Shown: positions 30,801 to 40,112, counted from the stretch's first letter. The stretch is 40,112 nucleotides of DNA from Blastocladiella britannica (GCA_025349905.2 MU624618.1:1-40112), one strand, 5' to 3'. A program made the numbers and translations. Notes: a model not told the origin generated them from the sequence alone.

Positions 30801-30973
30801 AGATCCAGCAACACCCGTTCTTTAAGGAGTTTGATTTCGTCAAGCTGTTCCGCAAGGAACTGCCACCACCGTGGCGGCCGGACGTGGCGGACGATTTTGA
30901 CGTCAAGTTCTTTGACAAGGAGTTTACCAGCGAAGTCATCGAGGACGACGATGTCAAGGGCGCTGGAAACTAA
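27822..30973 (+). CDS. RA-PH-AGC protein kinase (Akt-like catalytic domain)
   Basis: Seven exons (27822-27927, 27991-28706, 28764-28947, 29032-30275, 30334-30418, 30478-30549, 30621-30973) give 919 aa in frame. Order: Ser/Gly-rich N-terminus; Ras-association domain at about 280-365 (PTFLLRVHFANNTHMIV, YYGLYLVDGQ, FTDGQYILFRRR); PH domain at about 466-577 (IFKEGWLTAEGGPG to DDWVQVIQNLI); kinase at about 612-870. The kinase shows GKGKYGKV, AIKVIQ, the gatekeeper MEYVNGGELFFHL, YRDLKLEN, ADFGLSRM and GTLEYFAPEVI. Motif FDKEFT begins the AGC C-tail, but the protein stops 14 residues later without a hydrophobic FxxF[ST][YF] motif. Four KLxx[KF][LF]G repeats flank the RA domain. It likely acts at membranes downstream of Ras and phosphoinositides (inference). 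Intron 3 needs acceptor 29031 to keep frame. Confidence 0.88.
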
Positions 30974-31115
30974 ACAGGAGGAGCTTCGGATCACTGTTCT
31001 CGCCTTTTCTTCTTTTGAATGTTGGACATGAATGCAAACCATTTGCTCTAAATAATGGATATGTCCTGGAAGCAAGAATAAATAAATAAATTACGACAAG
31101 TGCAAGAGGGATGGA

Positions 31116-33079
31116 TCATCCCGCCGAGAGCAAACTGCCAAGCTCGTCAATCATCTCGTCCATAGTGGTCGTTCCCCAAGTGGATTCATCCCATAGCAGA
31201 CCAGTGTTGGAGGTGCCGCCGCCAATGAGGTTGCTTGGTTCTGTCAGATCAGTCAACAATGGATCATCTGATCGAGACGAAAGGAGCCGCAGGAGTGAGA
31301 GGGTCGCGTCCGAGAGATCCGGCGTAGTGAATGCCGGCGAAAGCGTTGGAGCCAGTCGCTTCTTTGGCAGAGGTGCTGCTGGTGCAAGAGCTTTTTTGGA
31401 CGGAACGATGATTGGTGTGGGCAGCCTCGGTGTTGGTGCAGTGGGCTGTTGTCGTTGCTGCTTCTTTTCAGAAGGCGCCTTGGATTTGGATGCTGGCGGC
31501 GGCGTGGTCGTGGTACTCACGGCAGGCGGAGTCGGAACGCGGATCCGAAGCGTGGTTCTTGGCGGTCGAGATGGATCAGTCGGTGGCGCCGCATTGGTCG
31601 GTGATCGTGCGCGAAGTCGAGCAGGAGGAATAGGTGCCGGACGGGCGGTCTTGACTGGCGAGGGCGGCGACACTTTGACCGGGAGTGGTTTGATAGGCGA
31701 CGAACGGGTTGGTGAGACGGCCGGGGCGGCCAGTGGAGGCGGACGTGACCGAGCACGCGCCACTGCCTCTCGCTCCTGCTGCAAGATCCAGTCGGCCGTG
31801 ACGTCCTCATCGCCATCGACGTCTCCGTTGGCATGACCCACCTCCGCCCGCACCGCCGCTGCCACGTCCGGGAACGCCGCCTCGAAATCGCGCACCCGTG
31901 CCCGCTCGCCGCCGCCATGAAATCGCGGCCGCATCGTATCTGGGTCTGGCGCCGCCATGGTCCGGCGCCGGTCCCAATCCAGCGCGCGCGCCGTGTCCAG
32001 GGCTGCCAGCAGTCCTGCCTGGTCGCGATCGGCGCGCAGTTTGGCCATGGCCAGGTCTCCGCGAGCCCGTGCTCGCGCCGTGCGGGCCGCGTCGCGCGCC
32101 GCCGCCTTGGCGGTCCGAGATATGGCTAGCGTCTCGTCCTCGATGGCGTGGTCGCTGGCCGACCCATACCGCTGCGCTCGTCCATTCGGATCCGCGATGG
32201 GTCCGTCAGCAGCTGTTGCAGCAACGGCAGCAGAGGGAACTGCTCTGGCCGCCAGCAGCATCAGCGATTGCGCCGAGACCCGCAATGCAGACGCCGGTAG
32301 CGCCGCATGGAGCCTCGAGTCCGTGTAATGCACAACAATCGCAGAGGCCGGCGCTCTGCCGCCGGCAGACACCGTCGTCGGATTCTGCTGCTGGTCCGCC
32401 TCTCCAGAACGCACATCGACTACCACGGGAACCAATGCCGGAGCAGGCGTGTGGCGGCGCGCAGCACTTACCGACCGCGCATTGGCAGTGGCCCGCGCAG
32501 AGGCTGCCGCGGCGGTTCGTGCAGCAGCGACCGCGATCGGGGTTGCACGTCGCGCCTCCTCGGTGGCGGCAGCGGTGCGCGCGCGGGCTACAATTGCCGA
32601 CTCGGCACGGGTTGCTCGGGCAACGGCCTGGAGCTGGCCGGCGACCTGACGATTACATGCATTTCGCTGTGAAAATGCGTAAAAGAAAAAAGGACAGTGA
32701 GGTGCGGTACCATGGACTCGCGGTAGGCGGCAGCGGCCGAGTGCGCGCGGCCAATTGGCGCCGATCCCGTGGTAGGGTCGACGCACAATGATGCGCCGGC
32801 GACGGCATGCCTGACACCTGCCAACGAAGAGGGCACAGGCGGACGGGTCAAGAGCGCTGCAGCTACGCGTTGACGTTGTTCAGCCATAGCCGCGGCCTCT
32901 GCACTGCGATAGGCGGCCGAGTAGGCCGATCGGCGGGTGCGTGCAAGTGCGTGGTCGGCAGACCGCACGGCGGCCAGGCGCGCGGCGCGGGCAGCGGTAC
33001 GTGCGGCGGCAGCTCTTGCAGCCAGCTCCGAGTCGCTGAGCGGGTAGTAGTGGCCGGCGCCGGGTGCAGCGACGTGCAT
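31116..33079 (-). CDS. Ala/Arg-rich hypothetical protein
   Basis: Exons 33079-32711 and 32645-31116 join in phase 0 across a 65-nt intron (GTACCG...CGTCAG), giving 632 aa. No family recognised. The first 330 residues or so are dominated by Ala and Arg with few aromatics (ARAAAARTAARAARLAAVR, ATRAESAIVARARTAAA, RTAKAAARDAARTARARARG), predicting long charged helices. A Pro/Ser/Thr/Lys-rich disordered stretch follows at about 410-560. The acidic, Leu-rich C-terminus (LSDATLSLLRLLSSRSDDP, TTTMDEMIDELGSLLSAG) has the look of a transactivation or docking helix. Continuous coding across 1.9 kb with one canonical intron supports a real gene. The ATG is 61 bp from the divergent BolA3 gene. Confidence 0.65.
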
Positions 33080-33140
33080 TTCCTTCCTTTCTCGTATTAG
33101 TGAGGCTGGGAATCTTCAGTCAGCAGATTTATCAAAGAAA

Positions 33141-33541
33141 ATGCTCCATCGCTCTGTCCTGGCCTTGTCGGCACGGCCCGCCTCGCTCGTGCGCGCGCTC
33201 ACGTCCGCGACCAATCCTTCGCCTCCGGCTGCCGCGTTTGCCACCGATGCGGAGCGCATCGTGTACACCAAGCTGCAGGAAGCGTTCCAGCCGCGCCGCC
33301 TGGCCGTCGCCGACATTTCTGGTTTGGTCCTTTTCACTCTGCCTGAGTATATACCGAAGGCTCATGTCCAAAACAATTAGGCGGCTGTGGGGCCATGTAC
33401 CAGATTGAAATCGCGTCCTCGGCGTTTAACGGCATTTCCAAAGTGCAGCAAACGCGTCTGGTGAATCGCGCTCTCAAGGACGAAATGAAGTCCTGGCATG
33501 GTGTGCGCTTGACCACGCTCCCCGTGGCCGCGGACGAGTGA
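33141..33541 (+). CDS. BOL3: Mitochondrial BolA-like protein 3
   Basis: Helps deliver Fe-S clusters from the mitochondrial assembly machinery, with Nfu1 or Grx5, to client enzymes such as lipoyl synthase and complex II. Exons 33141-33321 and 33381-33541 give 113 aa across a 59-nt intron (GTTTGG...ATTAG). The N-terminal 35 residues (LHRSVLALSARPASLVRAL) are Arg/Ser/Ala-rich without acids, a matrix presequence. The BolA fold follows: ERIVYTKLQEAF, VADISGGCGAMYQIEI with the conserved Cys, then VQQTRLVNRALKDEMKSWHG with the conserved His-Gly. GGCGAMY and the QQ..LVN.ALK.E block identify BolA3 rather than BolA1. The intron sits within the DISGG motif. Symbol by analogy to yeast. Confidence 0.95.
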
Positions 33542-33582
33542 CACAACCAACATATGTGGCAATGTATAATTTTCTATGGCCT

Positions 33583-35640
33583 TCATTCTCGCGCCGCCCA
33601 GGTGTAGGCCGCCAACCACAGGATTACGAGGAAGCAAGTCACCGCGACTGCATAATGCCGCCATAGTCGTTTCCGGTGTGGTTGAGCGAGACCGAGAGGC
33701 GACTCTTGGTTTGCACCCGAATCAGAGAGGAGCCCAGCCGACACAGTGCGTACAACCCGACGCGTCAACTGTGCCGCAATGTTGCCGCGTCCATACATAC
33801 GTCGCGGGCCATTATCTGTATGGCTGTGACCTGGGAGGGGAATCAGAGGCGGATCCCCTGCGCGGTCGATCGGGCATCGCACGACGTCCCCGCCGTCGCC
33901 ATCATCGTCCGTATGCTCGCTGATGGCGCGCTCAAGTGGCGGGACCGCCAGCCGAGTCACGGGCAGCAAGGGAGAGAGCGCATTTCGGACCGGCGGCGCT
34001 GGCGGCGACGCGGCAGCAGCTCCGGCCGAACTCCCACGGAACCGTGCGACCGAGTCAAACAGCCGGCGCACCGACCCGCGCACCACTCCAAGCCGCTCGG
34101 CGCCCATGGTGAATGCGTACTCGGCAGTGGACACCTGGAGCGCACCAGCTGGACTCACTCCCCACATGGCAGGTTGCGGCCCTCCAGTCGTGTTGCCGGG
34201 CACACTGCCGGCCGATACTGGGCCATTTCGAGGTGGATCCGCCGACCGTGACCGCGGCGCTTGTATTGGCGTCAGTCCGGTGGCTGCTGCCATGGTTGGC
34301 ATGACCAGCGGCGGCGGTCCCGGCCACGGGCCGCCCTCGCCTCCATTCGCATGTGTCTGCATGACAGGTGCTGCCGACTGTGGCCGCGGAGGGGTGGCCG
34401 GGTGCACTGGAAACGGCATGCGGTGTGCCCGCCGACCGCGCGTGTCCACTGTCAGTAGTGGTGTGTCCATCGCGTCATTCTTGGGTGTTACAGCAATTCC
34501 CGGCGACGCCAATCGGGCACCAGAGTACCAAGGTGCGTCGCTGATGGTTTGCGTGTCGGGTCGGTGCGCTGGATTGCGCGCAAAGCATCGTCGAAGGATC
34601 TGCACGATTTCTGTCCATCCTCATGCAACGTGAGTTGTGGTTGTGACACATCCAAAGAATAGTCAATACCAGGAGACAGCTGCTTGGGCATGACCGGGTT
34701 CGCGGCCCACACTGCAGCGCGGAGTGCCGCCAGGTTTGCGCCGTCAAAGGGGAGCGCGCCAACTACCATCACGTACAGCACGATCCCAAGCGACCACACG
34801 TCCGCCTCGGGACCAACAAACTCGAGGCCGTGATGGACCTCTGGCGATGCAAATGGCGGGCTTCCGGCAAAGGATCGCAGGGAAACTCCTGGCGTGAACC
34901 GTTTTGCCAGTCCAAAGTCGCTCAGTTTGACCACGGATCCGTCACGCGAGAGCAGGATATTGTCAAGCTGTTCACATCCAGGAGTCAGTCAAAAGTTGCC
35001 CAATGTAAACCAAAAAAGGAAAAAATACCTTGATGTCGCGATGCACAAACTCGTGAGCGTGGACGAACCGGACCGCGTCCACGATCTGCACAAACAGCGC
35101 GCGCGCCGCATCTTCGGTGAACGCGCCCTTGCGTGCCACGTGCATGTGCAAGTCGCCGCGCGCCATGTACTCGATCACCAAGTGCAGCGCCGTCGGCGAC
35201 TCGACCACGTCCACAAACCCGATGATGTTTGGGTGCGTGCCGCGTGCATGCAAGGTGCGCAACACCTTTCCCTCCCACACCAGAGCTGCCGCTGCCACTC
35301 GGGCACGCGCATCGCGATCGGACGGTTTCCCAGCAGGTGATGGGCCTGGTCTAGCTGCAGCTTCCACATCGTCGGGAGCTGCTGTGGTTACTGTCACACT
35401 GGCTCGCCCCAGCTTGAGCTTGTCGAGGGATTTCACTGCCACGAGCACCTCGGGAGAGGACGGTGGTCCAGTTGTGCGTTTGGCGAGTCGGACGACTCCA
35501 AAGCTGCCATGACCAATGTTGCGCACTATCTCGTAGCCGGGAAGATCGTCCAGTCCAGTTTCCATTACGATTGTAGCCTTTACCTCCTCGCTGCGCGAAC
35601 CGGTGGCGGCAGCAGCATGGCTCGAAAGTTGATCGGCCAT
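33583..35640 (-). CDS. CAMK-like Ser/Thr kinase with C-terminal membrane anchor
   Basis: Exons 35640-35029, 34967-34670 and 34610-33583 give 645 aa; introns are 61 and 59 nt (GTATTT, GTATTG). The kinase runs from about 34 to 345: NIGHGSFGVVRLAKR, VAVKSLDK, EYMARGDLHMHV, HRDIKLDN (intron 1 after Lys), LSDFGLAKRF, GSPPFASPEV, EADVWSLGIVLYVMVVGALP and RNPAHRPD. All catalytic residues (VAVK, HRD, DFG) are present. It belongs to the CAMK/Snf1-like group by GSPP.ASPE and WSLG. About 45 Ala/Pro-rich residues are inserted between VAVK and the alpha-C Glu. A long Pro/Ser-rich disordered region follows, and then the last 20 or so residues form a single hydrophobic helix (VAVTCFLVILWLAAYTW) ending AARE, a tail anchor. 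BolA3 converges with a 41-bp gap. Confidence 0.88.
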
Positions 35641-35741
35641 GAATGAGCGAAAGATAGTGCCGGATCCAATAATTCGCTATTCTGGGAAAGGTATGGGAAA
35701 TTGAACCACACAAATTGTATTAATACTTCGACAGAAAAAAG

Positions 35742-36405
35742 TTATCGCCGAGCACGTTTGGCCGGCCGCTCGTCGCCCAGCTGGAATGCGGCGGCGGAAG
35801 CAGCGTGACCGAGCGAGAACGGGTCCATTTCCCCACTGCCTCCGACGGCGCCGCTGCTAAACGGAGGCGACGAGGTATGGTTCCCCATCCCAGACGTCGC
35901 CAGCAGCGCATCGACGGCCTCCATGGTCGAGTACGTGCGCGCATTGGGCTTTCCGCCTGATGGCGCGGCACCAACCTCGGCAGTGGTCGGCGCGACGCCG
36001 CCTCCACCCGCCGCCGCCACCGCCGCGGCCATGGTCCCGAGCACCGCGTCAAAGTCCAGTGACCCTGCGGCGGTCCCGGTCGAGTCGGAGGGCCCAAACC
36101 CGGATGCCATGACTCCACCGCCCTGGGCCCCAAGCGGACTGAGCGGAGACCCAATGCCGGCGTGCGCGCTGCTGTTGCCGCTCCCATTGCCAGTGCCATC
36201 AAACAGGGTCGCTGGGTCGAGGGTGCTTGTGGATATCCCCGCTGAGCCCGATCCGCCCGTCATGCCCGTCAGTGCATCCACCGAGAACGCGTGCATGCCC
36301 AGCGACGTCGGATCGCTTGTGCTGCCGCCTGGGAACGAGAGCGACGCCAGAGACGAGAATCCTGCCGAGGCAAAGTGCTGCTGCAAGTCCGCTGCCAGCT
36401 GGTCT

Positions 36406-36440
<35 letters not shown>

Positions 36441-36644
36441 GTGGTGCGGATGCTCGTTGGGCTGGCCGGTCGTCTGCAGTTGCGGGGTGGACGTGTTGGA
36501 GGAAACACTGCCACGCAAAGCGCTCGTCGACCCGAGCGTGTCCAGAGACGCACTTGTAGTTGCCGGCCCCATCCCGGCCACCGACCGTCCCCCAGTTGCC
36601 CGCGGTGCATAGCGGGCCTCTTGCGAATCAAGCTGGTGGTGCTG

Positions 36645-36683
<39 letters not shown>

Positions 36684-37507
36684 GTACCGCTGCCTCGCGG
36701 GACCCCGGTTGCTGTCGTCATCCTCCCGCACCTCTGCCTCGCCGTCGCCCACCTCGCAAATTTCGGACGCGGCGATGGACCGCGGCTTGGACGGCGCACT
36801 GCGGTGTTGCCGGCCGTCGCGCATGGACGGATCGCCGCCATGAGCGTCCTCTGGCAGTTCGGTAATGCGGCCGTGTCCAGCGTTGTTCCCGATCCTTCGC
36901 TGGCCCTGCAGCAGACCAGCCGCGGCACCGGCCCCACCGCCACCAATCGGAATCACCATCGAGAGACGCGGGCCGCCGGCCGACATGGCCGACTGCTGTT
37001 GCAAGCGCAAATGAGCGCAGAATCGCTCGATCATCGTCTTGAGCGCGAGGTTGGTGAATGGCTTTGGCAGCACGTCGTCCATGGCGTGCGCGAGGTATGT
37101 GAGCCGGTCCTGCTCTGACGCATTGGAGGTCATGGCGATAATCGGGGTCCTTATAATTCCAGAATAAAAATGTGTGAGTGATGAAGCAATAAAAACAATG
37201 AAGTACAAACCAAGTATTGTGCTGGCGAATATGCGTGGCAGCACGGAGTCCGTCCAGCCGCGGCATGCAGATATCCATGAGCACCACATCGTAGGTGCCA
37301 CGGTCCATGCGGTCCAACGCATCGATCCCGTCGTTGGCCACATCAAACATGCACCCAAAGAGCTGGAGCAGCTTGCTCGAGAGGTCGCGGCAAATGGCAT
37401 TGTCCTCGACCAGGAGCACGCGTGGCGGCGTGTACCAGTCAATGGCGGTCCGCTTCTTGACCGCAGCAGACCCAGGTACTTGGTACGGCCTCGGCTGCTG
37501 CTGTTGC

Positions 37508-37539
<32 letters not shown>

Positions 37540-39583
37540 GAGGTGATGTCCAGGCGGGCCATGCCGCGGATCGCCTAGGCACCCGTTATCCGGTGGCGGC
37601 AGCGGTGGCGCAAGCGCGCCGCGCATCGGTCCGACAGACGCAGCGCTCTCCTCGTGCTGGAGATGATGGGCCGGCGGATACCAGTCGTGGTACCCTTGAT
37701 CGCGGTAGGGCGCGTCTGCGGGACCACGCCGGCCGGGACGCAACGGGCCATAGGTTGAGCCAGTGGCGGCCGATCCATTTGGTGGCGGCGGTGGCGGCTT
37801 TAACGCCGCGCTGTTGTTGGTGCCACCTGTAGAGGCGCGAGCAGGCGGCATCGGTCGGTACATGTCAGGCTGCGAAGGCTGCGGTGGAAGAGGGTGCTTT
37901 CTTGCTCGACGGTCGCCAGGGTACCCAGGCGCATCCCAGGCGGCCGAGGGCGGATGTGTGTCGTAATAGCCGTCGTCGGCTCCAGAAGGACCGTCCCACC
38001 CGCCCGAAGCTCCAAGTGGTGCATCCCCCGCCGGTGGTGGGTATCCTTGGGAATTGCCGAGGCGAGAGCGAGGAATCGGCAGGGATCCGGGTGCCGCTTG
38101 CGCGTGGGGGCCCTTGGAGTGCGCTGCTGGGCGACCCGCGTTGTCGAATGGCGGCTCTGCTCCGTCTTTTTTTCAGGATTTGGGTCAGATACTTCGGTCA
38201 GCATCAGCAGTCAAATGGATAATAAAAAAACATACAATAGTCGGCCCCGTCAGAGATCAAGGGTGCGGGTGGGCGATAGGCAGGGTGGCCACCGGCGGTC
38301 GGACCGGGGCTCTGGAAGACGGCGCCCATAAGATCCTGCAGCATCACGTCCTGTGAAGTGACGATCTTGCGCAGCGAAACCACCTCGTCCATGACCATCT
38401 TGTAGTTGCGATCGAGGCGCTGCAAGTAGCCCACCAAATCCTGTTGTTCTCAACAAAAGTGAATATGAGAAGGAAAGAAGAAGCGGAAAAGAGCACGCAC
38501 ATGCTGGAACCGGTTCAATTCGTCCACCTGGGATTGGAGCTCGCCCGAAGCAAGAGTGCCAGGAGCAGCAACGACAGTACCAGGAGCGGCGGCGGTGGTA
38601 GCGGGAGGCGCAGTGGATGTCAATGCCAATCCATCAGGCTCGGCCGAGCTGCCGCGACGGGCGCCGCGCTCACCCCCACCCTCCGCGGCAGCAGACGAGG
38701 GACCAGGAGCCGATGCACTCGGGGTGACGGCCGCGGAGGCGTTCGCGGCCTGCGAGGGCTGTTTGCGCGTGATGCGCTCCAGTAGGTCGACGCGGCGCAG
38801 CTGAAAGTACGGGTGCTGGAACTCCCACGCCTGGTCGCCAAACTGGCGGCGGGTGGTTTTGACCTTGTGAAAGTCGTACTTGTTGAGCTGGCGGACAAAC
38901 GACGAAAAGTTGTTGTGCTTGTAAAACGAGGGTAGAATGTGGCGAGAGAAAATGGCCGGATCCTTGACCACAAAGGACGACCCGTCCGGGCCCCAGGCGA
39001 CCGAGGAGTCGGGATCGTTGGAGTCCTCGAGCATTCTGTCCAGAGTCATTTAGTATCTTTTCTTCCTCGGCAGTGACGGGGCCGAGCAACTCGAAAAAAT
39101 GGGGAACCAAACAAACCTCCAAAGCTTCTTGACAAAGTCGGGGATCGAGACGGCCAGCGCAAGCTTGAGCTGTACAGCAGCAGCGGCCTCGGCCAATGTC
39201 GGAATCGGCGTGTCCGAGGTTGCGACTGTGCCATTCGGCGGCGTCGGCGGATCCTGGTCCATGGCGTCCAGCGAGGTGTCGTCATCGTTCATTGCCAGTT
39301 GGCCGCCGGCCACTGCCCGGGCAGTGGCGCCAGAGACGGCGGATGCAGTGAGCGTCGGGAGCAGGGGTTGCGGGACGGCGCGCAGGTGCGACGTAGGCGG
39401 CGGTGGCGGCATCGGAGGGTTGGCAAGCAGGTCCGCGAGGCGAGCGGGGCCCATGGCGGGGCGGCGCGAGGTGACCGGAGTGACAGTAGCAGCTGTGGCG
39501 GGCATGGGCACAAAGGCGGCCGAGGCGGGGACAGTGCCAAACGGCGAAGACGACGAGGCAGGATGCGCAAGCCGCGACTCCAT
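35742..39583 (-). CDS. SKN7: Skn7-type transcription factor: HSF DNA-binding plus receiver domain
   Basis: Response regulator for oxidative, osmotic and cell-wall stress, at the end of a His-Asp phosphorelay. Five exons (39583-39117, 39035-38501, 38440-38236, 38165-37211, 37149-35742) give 1189 aa; introns are 81, 60, 70 and 61 nt. A disordered 140-residue N-terminus leads to the HSF-type domain: [56 protein letters not shown] and FHKVKT, ending LLERITRK. A helical region ([20 protein letters not shown]) follows. The receiver has [13 protein letters not shown] (acidic pocket), [13 protein letters not shown] (phospho-acceptor Asp in LMD), [11 protein letters not shown] (Thr/Ser) and VLPKPF (Lys). 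Tracts of about 13, 14 and 12 Gln flank it. The C-terminus PAKRARR is NLS-like. It is nearly twice the length of yeast Skn7 (622 aa). Confidence 0.94.
36404..36440 (-). repeat. Polyglutamine-coding CAG/CAA tract 3 of the Skn7-type gene
   Basis: About 12 consecutive Gln codons, mixed CAG and CAA, lie C-terminal to the receiver domain and are preceded by a His pair. Mixed codons make it less slippage-prone than a pure CAG array. Confidence 0.9.
36641..36682 (-). repeat. Polyglutamine-coding CAG/CAA tract 2 of the Skn7-type gene
   Basis: About 14 consecutive Gln codons, including an uninterrupted run of about nine CAG, are followed by a His pair. This is the purest of the three tracts and the most likely to vary in length between isolates. 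Confidence 0.9.
37494..37533 (-). repeat. Polyglutamine-coding CAG/CAA tract 1 of the Skn7-type gene
   Basis: About 13 Gln codons lie in the linker just before the receiver domain, again next to His residues (HHLQH). Confidence 0.9.
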
Positions 39584-40112
39584 TCTTTGTGAATTAATTT
39601 TTTTGTGCTAGTGTTTTTTATGCGCAAGGGCGCAAGTTGTGTGGGTTAGATGTTTTTAAATGTTTAAAGAGAGTTCAAGTACGCGATCACTCGGTGCTTT
39701 GATTGCGCTTTAAATTGTGGAAAAAATATTCTTTGGTATTCTTTGGTGTTGTGTGAAGTATGCTTTTTTTTTTTTTGGTATTGATGTGAGGAAAGCGGGG
39801 CGAGAGAGAACGAAGAGTGAGAATAGAATGAAGAAAGAAAGGAAAGGAGACGAAAAGAATGCTGCCAGTTGGCGGTCGAATGCTAGAAGGCGTTGGAAGA
39901 GATGTCCAGGGCCTCCCTTAAGAACAAGGCGGCTCTGCCGCATGGTCGCCCCAATGCATATCCTCGTAAACGCGGCCTTGCTTAGGTGTCGCGTCCACTC
40001 TTCGGAGTGGTTGAGTAAAAAAAAAAAAGAAAAGATTTCGTGGCAACCGTTCACGGGCCATCTAAATTTTTTTTTTTGGTCATTTCCAAAATATATTCGC
40101 CCCAATTTGCAT
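39584..40112. other. Right-edge sequence upstream of the Skn7-type gene
   Basis: 529 bp with no supported protein gene. It should contain the promoter and 5' leader of the Skn7-type gene, which is read leftward. It is A/T-rich with several homopolymer runs (T at about 39762-39776, A at about 40017-40028, T at about 40066-40076) and a purine-rich block at about 39784-39860. An open frame on the minus strand (39710-40105) reads through the homopolymers and has no domain. Two GC-rich hairpins at 39929-40010 are listed separately. Confidence 0.6.
39929..40010 (+). other. Pair of perfect hairpins, possible structured RNA
   Basis: GCGGC-TCT-GCCGC at 39929-39941 and CCACTC-TTCG-GAGTGG at 39995-40010 are perfect stems. 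The second closes a UUCG loop in the + sense, an exceptionally stable RNA tetraloop. They stand out from the A/T-rich surroundings and are followed within 10 nt by a long A run. I do not recognise a known RNA (no tRNA, U1, U2, U4, U5, U6, 5S or SRP signature). A structured element in a 5' leader or an ncRNA is possible. Confidence 0.25.

Noticed and set aside
39710..40105. 131-codon open frame on the minus strand at the right edge
   Set aside because: It reads through several homopolymer runs, giving Phe/Lys strings, and has no domain.
1..40112. CRISPR arrays, insertion sequences, prophage or plasmid features
   Set aside because: None seen. The window is eukaryotic nuclear sequence with no direct-repeat arrays, transposase or terminal inverted repeats.

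Overview
This window is a gene-dense piece of a fungal nuclear genome. The evidence is spliceosomal introns in nearly every conserved gene, no operons or Shine-Dalgarno sites, GC-rich coding sequence with A/T-rich introns and spacers, and fungal gene types: a Skn7-type HSF/receiver regulator, an Sfc1-type succinate/fumarate carrier, an Aim18/46-type mitochondrial protein and a D-amino-acid oxidase ending in a peroxisomal signal. A 7TM receptor resembling Dictyostelium receptors and F-box/ankyrin-like proteins with repeated L-[ED]-W-[WM] units suggest an early-diverging, zoosporic lineage such as Blastocladiomycota. That placement is inference. A 10-N gap at 18448-18457 shows a draft assembly.

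Layout. 0.3-8.7 kb: CCA-adding enzyme (+), a carnitine/basic-amino-acid-type mitochondrial carrier (-), a succinate/fumarate carrier (+), an F-box-like protein (+), and MTA phosphorylase (+). 8.8-15.4 kb, minus strand: a large degenerate SNF2/Rad5-like protein with reading-frame problems, then a membrane-anchored armadillo-like protein. 15.4-24.3 kb, plus strand: LTA4-hydrolase-type aminopeptidase, D-amino-acid oxidase, a small coiled-coil protein, an F-box/ankyrin-like repeat protein, a broken relative of it, and a seven-helix receptor. 24.3-27.6 kb: cytosolic/mitochondrial-type glycyl-tRNA synthetase (-) back-to-back with an Aim18/46-like protein (+). 27.8-31 kb: a kinase with an unusual RA-PH-AGC kinase order. 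31-35.6 kb: an Ala/Arg-rich orphan (-), BolA3 (+), and a C-terminally membrane-anchored Ser/Thr kinase (-). 35.7-39.6 kb: a 1189-residue Skn7-type regulator with three polyQ tracts (-).

These neighbours do not form a single pathway. Several are mitochondrial (two carriers, Aim18/46-like, BolA3, a possible mitochondrial form of the CCA enzyme) and several are signalling proteins (receptor, two kinases, Skn7). Spacers are very short, often 40-100 bp, so divergent pairs must share promoters.

I placed 46 introns by requiring GT-AG ends and that the summed exons stay in frame with conserved protein sequence. They are about 53-90 nt long. Every donor has C or T at position +4 (GTGCGT, GTACGT, GTATGT, GTTCGT and similar) and none is the textbook GTRAGT. 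Most gene models close exactly in frame; two, the SNF2-like gene and the 21.6-22.8 kb F-box gene, do not. The most unusual items are the RA-PH-AGC kinase, the ATP-motif-less SNF2 protein, the tail-anchored kinase, the Pro-to-Trp change in the first signature of the succinate/fumarate carrier, and the +4 pyrimidine donor rule.
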